A stretch of DNA of 64,000 nt from NCBI RefSeq assembly GCF_050948175.1, contig NW_027490244.1, positions 717,168 to 781,167 of the forward strand, in the 5' to 3' direction. The DNA is from Xylocopa sonorina (Eukaryota; Arthropoda; Insecta; Hymenoptera; Apidae). The notes beneath the pieces were generated by a model, which was not told where the DNA came from, did no database searches, and saw only the letters and a list, made by a program, of their open reading frames with translations. The stretch's first letter is position 1; every line of letters starts with the position of its first letter. The position numbers and the translations under genes were made by a program. This document shows, piece by piece, positions 14,101-28,100 of this stretch.

Positions 14101-17100
14101 TAGCGATAGAGTTCTAATGCTTCTTAAAACGAGATGTCGCATTTCATTTCTATGTTTCGTAATAAGATATAACATTCATCGCGAAGTGTCATGTATACCT
14201 CGTATTCACTTCAAATGAATGTAAATGCGAAACTTCCATGCTAGCAAATAGCGTTTGCACATGTCTACATATCGTAGCAATAGAGTTCTAATGCTTCTTA
14301 AAATGAGAAGTCGCATTTCATTTATATGTTTCGTAATAAGATATAATATTCATTGTGGAATGTTATGCATACCTCGTATTCACTTCAAAGGATATTAATG
14401 CGACACTTGCTTGCTAGGAAATTACATATGCAGATGTCTACGCGTCGTAGCAATAGAGTTCTAATGCCTCTTAAATCGCGATATCGCATCTCACTGCTAT
14501 GTTTCATGATAAGATATAATATTCATTGCGAAGTGTCATGTATACCTCGTATTCACTTCAAAAGATTGTAAATGCGACACTTCCTTGCTAGGAAATATTG
14601 TTTGCAGATGTCTACGTATCGTAAAAGTAGAGTTCTAATGCTCCTTAAAACGCGATATCGCATATTTCCACTATGTTTCTTGATAAGATATAATATTCAT
14701 TGCGAAGTGTCATGTATACATCGTATTCACTTCAAAAGAATGTAAATGCGACACTTCCATGCTAGGAAATAGCGTATGCAGATGTCTACGTATCACAGCA
14801 ATAGAGTACTTATGCTTCTGAAAACGAGATGTCGTATTTCATTTCTATGTTTCGTAATAAGATATTATATTCATTGTGTAATGTTATGTATACCTCGTAT
14901 TCACTTCAAAAGAATGTAAATGCGACACTTCCTTGCTAGGAAATAACATTTCCAGATGTCTACGCATCGTAGCAATATAGTTCTAGCGCTTCGTAAATCG
15001 CGATATCGCATCTCACTTCTATGTTTCGTGATAACATATAATATTCATTGTAGAGTGTTATGTATACCTCGTATTCACTTCAAAAGAATGTAAATGCGAC
15101 ACTTCCATGCTAGGAAATAGCGTTTGCAGATGTCTACGTATCGTAGCAATAGTGTTCTAATGCTTCTTAAAATGCGATATCGCATCTCACTTCTATGTTT
15201 CATGATAAGGTATAATATTCATTGCGAAGTGTCATGTATACCTCGTATTCACATCAAATGAATGTAAATGCGACACTTCCCTGCTAGGAAGTAGAGTTTG
15301 CAGATGTCTACGTATCGTAGCAATAGAGTACCAATGCTTCTAAAACGCGATATCGAATCTCACTTCTATGTTTCGTGATAACATATAATATTCATTGTAG
15401 AGTGTTATGTATACCTCGTATTCACTTCAAAAGAATGTAAATGCGACACTTCCATGCTAGGAAATAGCGTTTGCAGATGTCTACGTATCGTAGCAGTAGA
15501 GTTCTGATGCTTCCTAAAACGCGATATCACATCTCACTTCTGTGTATCGAGATAAGATATAATTTTCATTGCGAAGTGTCATGTATACCTCTTATTCTCT
15601 TCAAAAGAATGTAAAAGCGACACTTCCATGCTAGGAAATAGCGTTTGCAGATGTCTACTTATCGTAGCAATAGAGTTGTAATGCTTCTTAAAACGCGATA
15701 TCGCATCTCACTACTACGTTTCATGATAAGATATAATATCCATTGCGAAGTGTCAGGTATACCTCGTATTCACTTCAAAAGAATGTAAATGCGACACTTC
15801 CATGCTTGGAAATAGCCTTTGCAGATGTCTACGTATCGTAGCAACAGAGTTCTAATGCTTCTTAAAACGAGATGTCGCATCTCACTTCTATGTTTCGAGA
15901 TAAAGTATAATATTCATTGCGAAGTGTCATGTATACCTCGTATTCACTTCAAATGAATGTAAATGCGACACTTCCATGCTAGGAAATAGCGTTTGCAGAT
16001 GTCTACGTATCGTAGCAATAGTGTTCTAATGCTTCTTAAAATGCGATATCGCATCTCACTTCTATGTTTCATGATAAGGTATAATATTCATTGCGAAGTG
16101 TCATGTATACCTCGTATTTACTTCAAAAGAATGTAAATGCGACACTTCCATGCTAGGAAATAGCGTTTGCAGATGTCTACGCAACGTAGCAATATAGTTC
16201 TAGCGCTTCGTAAATCGCGATATCGCATCTCACTTCTATGTTTCGTGATAACATATAATATTCATTGTAGAGTGTTATGTATACCTCGTATTCACTTCAA
16301 AAGAATGTAAATGCGACACTTCCATGCTAGGAAATAGCGTGTGCAGATGTCTATGTATCGTAGCAATAGAGTTCTAATTCCTCTTAAAATGCGATATCAC
16401 ATCTCACTTCTATGTTTCATGATAAGGTATAATATTCATTGCGAAGTGTCATGTATACCTCGTATTCACTTCAAATGAATGTAAATGCGACACTTCCCTG
16501 CTAGGAAGTAGAGTTTGCAGATGTCTACGTATCGAAGCAATAGGGTTCTACTGCTTCTCAAAACGCGATGCCGCATCTCATTTCTATGTTTCATGATCAG
16601 ATATAATATTCATTGAGATGTGTCAAGTATACCTCGTATTCACTTCAAAGAGATGTAAGTGCGACACTTCCATGCTAGGAAATTGCGTTTGGAGATGTCT
16701 ACGCATCGTAGCAATATAGTTCTAGCGCTTCGTAAATCGCGATATCGCATCTCACTCCTATGTTTCGTAATAACATATAATATTCATTGTAGAGTGTTAT
16801 GTATACCTCGTATTCACTTCAAAAGAATGTAAATGCGACACTTCCATGCTTGGAAATAGCGTTTGCAGATGTCTACGTACCGTAGCAACAGAGTTCTAAT
16901 GCTTCTTAAAACGAGATGTCGCATCTCACTTCTATGTTTCGAGATAAGGTATAATATTCATTGCGAAGTGTCATGTATACCTCGTATTCTCTTCAAAAGA
17001 ATGTAAAAGCGACACTTCCTTGCTAGGAAATAGCGTTTCCAGATGACCACGTATCGTAAGAATGGAGTTCTAATGCTCCTTAAAACGAGATGTCGCATTT

Positions 17101-19569
17101 CATTTCTATGTTTCGTGATAAGATATAAGATTCATTGTGGAGTGTTATGTACACCTAGTATTCACTTCAAAAGATTGTAAATGCGACACATCCTTGCTAG
17201 GAAATATTGTTTGCAGATGTCTACGTATCGTAAAAATAGAGTTCTATTGCTTCTTGAAACGCGATATCGCGTATTTCCTTTATGTTTCTTGATAAGATAT
17301 AATATTCATTGCGAAGTGTCATGTATACCTCGTATTCACTTCAAAAGAATGTAAATGCGACACTTCCATGCTAGGAAATAGCGTTTGCAGATGTCTACGT
17401 ATCACAGCAATAGAGTACTTATGCTTCTGAATACGAGATGTCGTATTTCATTTCTATGTTTCGTAATAAGATATAATATTCATTGTGTAATGTTATGTGT
17501 ACCTCGTATTCACTTCAGTGGAATGTAAGTGCGACATTTCCATGGTAGGAAATAGAGTTTGCAGATGTCTACGTATATTAGCAATAGAGTTCTAATGCTT
17601 CTCAAAACGTAATATAGCACCTCATTCCTATGTTTCATCATAAAATATAATATTCATTGCGAAGTGTCATGTATACCTCGTATTCGCTTCAAATGAATGT
17701 AAATGCGACACTTCCATGCTAGGAAATAGCGTTTGCAGATGTCAACGTATCGTAGCAATAGAGTTCTAATGCTTCTTAAAACGAGATGCCGCATTTCATT
17801 TCTATGTTTCGTGATAAGATATAATATTCATTGTGGAGTGTTATGTATACCTCGTATTCACTTCAAAAGAATGTAAATGCGACACTTCCTTGCTAGGAAA
17901 TAACATTTCCAGATGTCTACGCATCGTAGCAATATAGTTCTAGCGCTTCGTAAATCGCGATATCGCATCTCACTTCTATGTTTCGTGATAACATATAATA
18001 TTCATTGTAGAGTGTTATGTATACCTCGTATTCACTTCAAAAGAATGTAAATGCGACACTTCCCTGCTAGGAAGTAGAGTTTGCAGATGTCTACGTATCG
18101 AAGCAATAGAGATCTAATGCTTCTTAAAATGCGATATAACATCTCACTTCTATGTTTCGAGATAAGATATAATATTCATTGCGAAGTGTCATGTATACCT
18201 CGTATTCTCTTCAAAAGAATGTAAAAGCGACACTTCCTTGCTAGGAAATAGAGTTTCCAGATGACCACGTATCATAAGAATGGAGTTCTAATGCTCCTTA
18301 AAACGAGATATCGCATTTCATTTCTATGTTTCGTGATAAGATATAATATTCATTGTGGAGTGTTATGTACACCTCGTATTCACTTCAAAAGATTGTAAAT
18401 GCGACAGTTCCTTGCTAGGAAATATTGTTTGCAGATGTCTACGTATCGTAGCGATAGGGTTCTACTGCTTCTCAAAACGCGATGTCGCATCTCATTTCCA
18501 TGTTTCATGATGAGATATAATATTCATTGCGAAGTGTCATGTATACCTCGTATTCACTTCAAAGGGATGTAAGTGCGACACTTCCTTGCTAGGATATAGC
18601 GTTTCCAGATGACTACGTGTCGAAACAATAGAGTTCTAGTGATTCTTAAAACGCGATATCGCATCTCACTTCTATGTTTCATGATAAGATATAATACTCA
18701 TTGCGAAGTGTCATGTATACCTCGTATTCACTTCAAAAGAATGTAAGTGCGACACTTCCATGCTTGGAAATAGCGTTTGCAGATGTCTACGTATCGTAGC
18801 AACAGAGTTCTAATGCTTCTTAAAACGAGATGTCGCATCTCACTTCTATGTTTCGAGACATGGTATAATATTCATTGCGAAGTGTCATGTATACCTCGTA
18901 TTCACTTCAAATGAATGTAAATGCGAAACTTCCTTGCTAGGAAATAGCGTTTGCAGATGTCTACGTATCGTAGCAATAGAGTTCTAATGCTTCCTAAAAC
19001 GCGATATCACATCTCACTTCTGTGTTTCGAGATAAGATATAATTTTCATTGCGAAGTGTCATGTATACCTCTTATTCTCTTCAAAAGAATGTAAAAGCGA
19101 CACTTCCTTGCTAGGAAATAGCGTTTCCAGATGACCACGTATCGTAGCAATAGAGTTCTAATGCTTCTTAAAACGCGATATCGCATCTCACTTCTATGTT
19201 TCATGATAAGATATAATATTCATTGCGAAGTGTCATGTATACCTCGTATTCACTTCAAAAGATTGTAAATGCGACACTTCCTTGCTAGGAAATATTGTTT
19301 GCAGATGTCTACGTATCGTAAAAATAGAGTTCTATTGCTTCTTGAAACGCGATATCGCGTATTTCCTTTATGTTTCTTGATAAGATATAATATTCATTGC
19401 GAAGTGTCATGTATACCTCGTATTCACTTCAAAAGAATGTAAATGCGACACTTGCATGCTAGGAAATAGCGTTTGCAGATGTCTACGTATCGTAGCAATA
19501 GCGTTCTAATGCTACTTAAATCGCGATATCGCATCTCATTTCTATGTTTCGTGATAAGATATAATATTC

Positions 19570-20140
19570 ATAGCGAAGTGTCATGTATACCTCGTATTCA
19601 CTTCAAAAGAACATAAATGCGACTACTGCTCGCTAGGAAATAGCGTTTGCAGATGTCTCCGCATCGAGACCGTAGATTTCTAATGCTTCCTAAAACGCGA
19701 TACCGCATCCCTCTACCGTGTTTTATGATAAGATATAATATTCATTGCGAAGTGTCATGTATACCTCGTATTCTCTTCAATTGAATGTAAGTGCGACACT
19801 TCCATGCTTGGAAATAGCGTTTGCAGATGTCTACGTATCGTAGCAACAGAGTTCTAATGCTTCTTAAAACGCGATATCGCATCTCACTTCTATGTTTCAT
19901 GATAAGATATAATATTCATTGCGAAGTGTCATGTATACCTCGTATTCACTTCAAAAGAACATAAATGCGACTACTGCTCGCTAGGAAATAGCGTTTGCAG
20001 ATGTCTCCGCATCGAGACCGTAGATTTCTAATGCTTCCTAAAACGCGATACCGCATTCCTCTACCGTGTTTTATGATAAGATATAATATTCATTGCGAAG
20101 TGTCATGTATACCTCGTATTCTCTTCAAATGAATGTAAGT
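19570..20140. repeat. 348-bp dimer duplication with a distinctive monomer
   Basis: A strongly marked variant containing ACATAAATGCGACTACTGCTC and GCATCGAGACCGTAGATTTC occurs at 19611 and 19959, exactly 348 bp (2 x 174) apart. The intervening monomers are similar to each other. This variant sits at the junction between the TATCGTAG domain and the TATCGAAG domain that starts just downstream. Confidence 0.75.
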
Positions 20141-23100
20141 GCGACACTTCCATCCTAGGAAATAGCGTTTGCAGATATCTCCGCATCGAGGCAATAGGGT
20201 TCTAATGCTTCTTAAAACGCGATATCGCATCTCACATCTATGTTACATGATAAGATATAATATCCATTCCGAAGTGTCATGTATACCTCGTATACACTTC
20301 AAAAGAATGTAAATGCGACACTTCCTTGCTAGGAAATAGCGTTTGCAGATGTCTCCGTACCGAAGCAATAGAGTTCTATTACTTCTTAAAACGGGATACC
20401 GCATCTCATTTCTATGTTTCATGATAAGGTATAATATTAATTGCGAAGTGTCATGTATAACTCCTATTCACTTCAAAAGAATGTAAATGCGACACTTTCT
20501 TGCTTGGAAATAGCGTTTGCAGATGTCTACGTATCGACGCAATAGTGTTCTAATGCTTCTTAAATCGCCATATTACATCTCATTTCCATGTTTCATGATA
20601 AGATATAATATTCATTGCGAAGTGTCATGTATACCCCGTATTCCTTTCAAAAGAATGTAAATGCGACACTTCCTTGCTTGGAAGTAGCGTTTGCAGATAT
20701 CTACGTATCGACGCAGTAGTGTACTAATGCTTCTTAAATCGCCATATTACATCTCATTTCTATGTTTCACGATAAGATATAGTATTCATTGCGAAGTGTC
20801 ATGTATACCTCGTATTCCTTTCAAAAGAATGTAAATGCGACAATTCCTTGCTTGGAAGTAGCGTTTGCACATGTCTACGTATCGAAGCAATAGAGTTCTA
20901 ATGCTTCTTAACGCGCCATATTACATCTCATTTCTATGTTTCATGGTAAGATATAATATTTTTTGCGGAGTGTTATGTATACCTCGTATTCACCTCAAAA
21001 GAATGTAAATGCGACACTTCCTTGCTAGGAAATAGCGTTTGCAGATGTCTACGTATCGTGGCACTAGAGTTCTAATGCTTCTCAAAACACGATATCGCGT
21101 CTCATTTCTATGTTTCATGATAATATATAAAATTCTTTGTGAAGTGTTACGTATACCTCGTACTCACTTCAAAAGAATGTAAATGCGACACTGCCTTGCT
21201 TGGAAATAGCGTTTGTAGATGTCTACGTATCGAAGCAATTGAGTTCTAGTGCTTCTTAAATCGCCATATTGCATCACATTTCTATGTTTCATGATACGAT
21301 ATAATATTCATTGCGAAGTGTCATGTATACCTCGTATTCCTTTCAAAGGAATGTAAATGCGACACTTCCTTCCATGGAAGTAGCGTTTGCAGATGTCTAC
21401 GTATCGAAGCAATAGAGTTCTAATGCTTCTTAATTCGCCATATTACATCTCATTTCTATGTTTCATGGTAAGATATAATATTCATTGTGAAGTGTTATGT
21501 ATACCTCGTATTCACTTCAAAAGAATGTAAATGCGACACTTCCTTCCAAGGAAATAGCGTTTGCAGATGACTACGTATCGTAGCATTAGTGCTCTAATGC
21601 TTCTCAGAACGCGACAGCGTTTCTCATGTCTATGTTTCATGATAGTATATAATATTCCTTGCGTAGTGTCATGTATACCTCGCATACACTTCAAATGAAT
21701 GTAAATGCGACACTTCCTTGCTTGGAAATAGCGTTTGTAGATGTCTACGTATCGAAGCAATAGAGTTCTAGTGCTTCTTAATTCGCCATATTACATCTCA
21801 TTTCTATGTTTCATGGTAAGATATAATATTCATTGTGAAGTGTTATGTATACGTCGTATTCACTTCAAAAGAATGTAAATGCGACACTTCCTTGCAAGGA
21901 AATAGCGTTTGCAGATGACTACGTATCGTAGCATTAGTGCTCTAATGCTTCTCAGAACGCGACAGCGTTTCTCATGTCTATGTTTCATGATAGTATATAA
22001 TATTCCTTGCGTAGTGTCGTGTATACCTCGCATACACTTCAAGTGAATGTAAATGCGACACTTCCTTGCTAGGAAATAGCGTTTGCAGATGTCCACGTAT
22101 CGTAGCATTAGTGCTCTAATACTTCTCAAAACGCGACAGCGTTTCCCATTTCTATGTTTCATGATAGTATATAATATTCATTGCGTAGTGTTAGGTATAC
22201 CTCGCATACACTTCAAATGAATGTAAATGTGACACTTCCTTGCTAGAAAATAGCGTTTGCAGATGTCTACGTATCGTGGAATTAGAATTCTAATGCTTCT
22301 CAAAACACGATATCGCTTCTCATTTCTATGTTTCATGATAATATATAAAATTCTTTGTGAAGTGTTATGTATACCTCGTACTCACTTCAAAAGAATGTAA
22401 ATGCGACACTTCCTTGCTTGGAAATAACGTTTGCAGATGTCTACGTATCGAAGCAATAGAGTTCTAGTGCTTCTTAAATCGCCATATTGCATCACATTTC
22501 TATGTTTCATGATAAGATATAATATTCATTGTGGAGTGTTATGTATACCTCGTATTCACTTCAAAAGAATGTAAACGCGACACTTCATTGCCAGGAAATA
22601 GCGTTTGTAGATGTCTATGTATCGTAGTATTAGAATTCTAATGCTTCTCAAAACGCGATATCTCTACTCATTACTATGTTTCATGATAATATACAAAATT
22701 CTTTGTGAAGTGTTATGTATACCTTGTATTCACTTCAAAAGAATGTAAATGCGACACTTCCTTGCCAGGAAATAGCATTTTCAGATGTCTACGTATTGAA
22801 GCAATAGAGTTCTAATGCTTCTTAAATCGCCATATTACATCTCATTTCTATGTTTCATGATGAGATATAATATTCATTGTGGAGTGTTATGTATACCTCG
22901 TATTCTCTTTAAAAGCATGCAAACGCGACACTTCCTTGCTAGGAAATAGCGTTTGCAGATGTCTACGTATCGAAGCAGTAGAGTTCTAGTGCTTCTTAAA
23001 TCGCCATATTACATCTCATTTCTATGTTTCATGATAAAATATAATATTCATTGTGGAGTGTTATGTGTATCTCGTCTATACTTCAAATGAATGTAAATGC

Positions 23101-25189
23101 GACACTTCCTTGCTTGGAAATAGCGTTTGCAGATGTCTACGTATAGAAGCAATAGAGTTCTAATGCTTCCTAAATCGCCATATTCCATCTCATTTCTATG
23201 TTTCATGATAAGATACAATATTCATTGTGGAGTGTTATGTATACCTCGTATTCACTTCAAAAGAATGTAAGTGCGACACTTCCCTGCTTGGAAGTAGCGT
23301 TTGCAGATGTCTACGTATCGAAGCAATAGTGTTCTAATGCTTCTTAAATCGCCATATTACATCTCATTTCTATGTTTCATGATAAGATATAATATTCTTT
23401 GCGAAGTGTCATGTATACCTCGTAATCCTTTCAAAAGAATGTAAATGCGACACTTCCTTGCTTGGAAATAGCGTTTGCAGATGCCTACGTATCGAAGCAA
23501 TAGAGTTCTAATGCTTCCTAAATCGCCATATTGCATCTCATTTCTATGTTTCATGATAAGATATATTATTCATTGTGGAGTGTTATGTGTAACGCGTATT
23601 CACTTCAAAAGAATGTAAACGCTACACTTCCTTGCTAGGAAGTAGCGTTTGCAGATGTCTACGTATCGAACCAATAGGTTTCTAATGCTTCTTAAATCGC
23701 CATATCGCATCTCAATTCTATGTTTCATGATAAGATATAGTAATCATTGTGCAGTGTTATGTATATCTCGTCTATACTTCAAATGAATGTAATTGCGACA
23801 CTTCCTTGCTAGGAAGTAGCGTCTGCAGATGTCTACGTATCAAAGCAGTAGAGCTCTAATGCTTCTTAAAACGCGATGTCGCATCTCACTACTATGTTTC
23901 ATTATAAGATATACTATTCATTGCGAAGTGTCATGTGTAGCTCGCATACACTTCAAATGACTGTAAACGCAAAACTTCCATGCTAGGAAATATCGTTTGT
24001 CGATGTCTAAGTATCGTAGCAATAGAGTTCTGATGCTTATTAAGACGCGATATCGCATCCCACTTCTATGTTTCTTTATAAGATATAATATTCATTGAAA
24101 CGTGTCATGTATAGCTCGGATACACTTCAAAAGAATGTAAATGCAACACTTCCTTGCTAGGAAATAGCGTTTGCAGATGTCTACGTATCGACGCAATAGT
24201 GTTCTAATGCTTCTTAAATCGCCATATTACATCTCATTTCTATGTTTCATGATAAGATATAATATTCAATGCGAAGTGTCATGTATACCTCGTATTCCTT
24301 TCAAAAGAATGTAAATGCGACACTTCCTTGCTTGGAAGTAGCGTTTGCACATGTCTACGTATCGAAGCAATAGAGTTCTAATGCTTCTTAACTCGCCACA
24401 TTACATCTCATTTCCATGTTTCATGGTAAGATATAATATTTTTTGTGGAGTGTTATGTATACCTCGTATTCACTTCAAAAGAATGTAAATGCGACACTTC
24501 CTTGCGTGGAAATAGCGTTTGTAGATGTCTATGTATCGAAGCAATAGAGTTCTAGTGCTTCTTAAATCGCCATATTGCATCACATTTCTATGTTTCATGA
24601 TAAGATATAATATTCATTGCGAAGTGTCATGTATACCTCGTATTCCTTTCAAAGGAATGTAAATGCGACACTTCCTTCCTTGGAAGTAGCGTTTGCAGAT
24701 GTCTACGTATCGAAGCAATAGTGTTCTAATGCTTCTTAACTCGCCACATTACATCTCATTTCTATGTTTCATGGTAAGATATAATATTTTTTGTGGAGTG
24801 TTATGTATACCTCGTATTCACTTCAAAAGAATGTAAATGCGACACTTCCTTGCTTGGAAATAGCGTTTGTAGATGTCTACGTATCGAAGCAATAGAGTTC
24901 TAGTGCTTCTTAAATCGCCATATTGCATCACATTTCTATGTTTCATGATAAGATATAATATTAATTGCGAAGTGTCATGTATACCTCGTATTCACTTCAA
25001 AAGAATGTAAATGCGACACTTCCTTCCAAGGAAATAGCGTTTGCAGATGACTACGTATCGTAGCATTGGTGCTCTAATGCTTCTCAGAACGCGACAGCGT
25101 TTCTCATGTCTGTGTTTCATGATAGTATATAATATTCCTTGCGTAGTGTCACGTATACCTCGCAGACACTTCAAATGAATGTAAATGCG

Positions 25190-28100
25190 ACACTTCCTTG
25201 CTAGGAAATAGCGTTTGCAGATGTCTACGTATCGTGGAATTAGAGTTCTAATGCTTCTCAAAACACGATATCGCTTCTCATTTCTATGTTTCATGATAAT
25301 ATATAAAATTCTTTGTGAAGTGTTATGTATACCTCGTACTCACTTCAAAAGAATGTAAATGCGACACTTCCTTGCTAGGAAATAGCGTTTGCAGATGTCT
25401 ACGTATCGTGGCACTAGAGTTCTAATGCTTCTCAAAACACGATATCGCTTCTCATTTCTATGTTTCATGATAATATATAAAATTCTTTGTGAAGTGTTAC
25501 GTATACCTCGTACTCACTTCAAAAGAATGTAAATGCGACACTTCCTTGCTTGGAAATAGCGTTTGTAGATGTCTACGTATCGAAGCAATAGAGTTCTAGT
25601 CCTTCTTATATCGCCATATTGCATCACATTTCTATGTTTCATGATAAGATATAATATCCATTCCGAAGTGTCATGTATACCTCGTATACACTTCAAAAGA
25701 ATGTAAATGCGACACTTCCTTGCTAGGAAATAGCGTTTGCAGATGTCTCCGTACCGAAGCAATAGAGTTCTATTACTTCTTAAAACGGGATACCGCATCT
25801 CATTTCTATGTTTCATGATAAGGTATAATATTAATTGCGAAGTGTCATGTATAACTCCTATTCACTTCAAAAGAATGTAAATGCGACACTTCCTTGCTTG
25901 GAAATAGCGTTTGCAGATGTCTACGTATCGACGCAATAGTGTTCTAGTGCTTCTTAAATCGCCATATTACATCTCATTTCTATGTTTCATGATAAGATAT
26001 AATATTCATTGCGAAGTGTCATGTGTACCCCGTATTCCTTTCAAAAGAATTTAAATGCGACACTTCCTTGCTTGGAAATAGCGTTTGCAGATGTCTACGT
26101 ATCGACGCAATAGTGTTCTAATGCTTCTTAAATCGCCATATTACATCTCATTTCTATGTTTCATGATAAGATATAATATTCATTGCGAAGTGTCATGTAT
26201 ACCACGTATTCCAGTCAAAAGAATATAAATGCGACAATTCCTTGCTTGGAAGTAGCGTTTGCACATGTCTACGTATCGAAGCAATAGAGTTCTAATGCTT
26301 CTTAACTCGCCATATTACATCTCATTTCTATGTTTCATGGTAAGATATAATATTCATTGTGAAGTGTTATGTATACCTCGTATTCACTTCAAAAGAATGT
26401 AAATGCGACACTTCCTTGCAAGGAAATAGCGTTTGCAGATGTCTACGTATCGTGGCACTAGAGTTCTAATGCTTCTCAAAACACGATATCGCTTCTCATT
26501 TCTATGTTTCATGATAATATATAAAATTCTTTGTGAAGTGTTACGTATACCTCGTACTCACTTCAAAAGAATGTAAATGCGACACTTCCTTGCTTGGAAA
26601 TAGCGTTTGTAGATGTCTACGTATCGAAGCAATAGAGTTCTAGTCCTTCTTAAATCGCCATATTGCATCACATTTCTATGTTTCATGATAAGATATAATA
26701 TCCATTCCGAAGTGTCATGTATACCTCGTATACACTTCAAAAGAATGTAAATGCGACACTTCCTTGCTAGGAAATAGCGTTTGCAGATGTCTCCGTACCG
26801 AAGCAATAGAGTTCTATTACTTCTTAAAACGGGATACCGCATCTCATTTCTATGTTTCATGATAAGGTATAATATTAATTGCGAAGTGTCATGTATAACT
26901 CCTATTCACTTCAAAAGAATGTAAATGCGACACTTCCTTGCTTGGAAATAGCGTTTGCAGATGTCTACGTATCGACGCAATAGTTTTCTAATGCTTCTTA
27001 AATCGCCATATTACATCTCATTTCTATGTTTCATGATAAGATATAATATTCATTGCGAAGTGTCATGTGTACCCCGTATTCCTTTCAAAAGAATGTAAAT
27101 GCGACACTTCCTTGCTTGGAAATAGCGTTTGCAGATGTCTACGTATCGACGCAATAGTGTTCTAATGCTTCTTAAATCGCCATATTACATCTCATTTCTA
27201 TGTTTCATGATAAGATATAATATTCATTGCGAAGTGTCATGTATACCTCGTATTCCAGTCAAAAGAATGTAAATGCGACACTTCCTTGCTTGGAAGTAGC
27301 GTTTGCACATGTCTACGTATCGAAGCAATAGAGTTCTAATGCTTCTTAAATCGCCATATTGCATCTCATTTCTATGTTTCATGATTAGATATAATATTCA
27401 TTGTGGAGTGTTATGTATACCTCGTATTCACATCAAAAGAATGTAAACGCGACACTTCCTTGCTAGGAAGTAGCGTTTGCAGATGTCTACGTATCGAAGC
27501 AACAGAATTCTAGCGCTTCTTATATCGCCATATCGCATCGCATTTCTATGTTTCATGATAGGATAAAATATTCATTGCGGTGTGTCATGTATACCTCGCG
27601 TACAATTCAAATGAATGTAAATGCGGCACTATCTTGCTAGGAAATAGCGCTTGCAGACGTCTGCGTATCGTAGCATTACAGTTCTAATGCTTCTCAAAAC
27701 GAGATGTCGCATCACATTTCTATGTTTCATGATAAGATATAATATTCATTGCGAAGTGTCATGTATACCTCGCGTACACTTCAAATGAATGTAAATGCGA
27801 CTCTGCCTTGCTAGGAAATAGCGTCTGCAGATATCTACGTATCGTAGCAATAAAGTTCTAATGCTTCTCAAAACGCGATATAGCATCTCATTTCTATGTC
27901 CCATTATAAGATATAATATTCATTGTGCAGTGTTATGTATACCTTGTATTCACTTCAAAAGAATGTAAATGCGACACTTCCTTGCTTGGAAATAGCGTTT
28001 GTAGATGTCTACGTATCGAAGCAATAGAGTTCTAGTGCTTCTTAAATCGCCATATTGCATCACATTTCTATGTTTCATGATAAGATATAATATTAATTGC

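Larger units (their letters stand above)
2041..20150. repeat. 174-bp satellite array, second domain (TATCGTAGCAATAG subfamily)
   Basis: About 104 tandem monomers of 174 bp. Typical landmarks in order are GCAATAGAGTTCTAATGC, ACGCGATATCGCATCTCAC, TTTCATGATAAGATATAAT, TCATGTATACCTCG, TTCAAAAGAATGTAAATG, TTCCATGCTAGGAAATAG and GCAGATGTCTACGTATCGTA. Variants are interleaved: a GAGATGTCGTATTTC type with TTTCGTAATAAG, and a CAATATAGCACC type with TATATTAGCAATAG. Short HOR tracts are listed separately. Elsewhere variant order is mosaic, as expected from repeated unequal exchange and gene conversion. Open frames at 5559-5903, 6574-6774 and 14353-14571 are satellite translations, not genes. Confidence 0.95.
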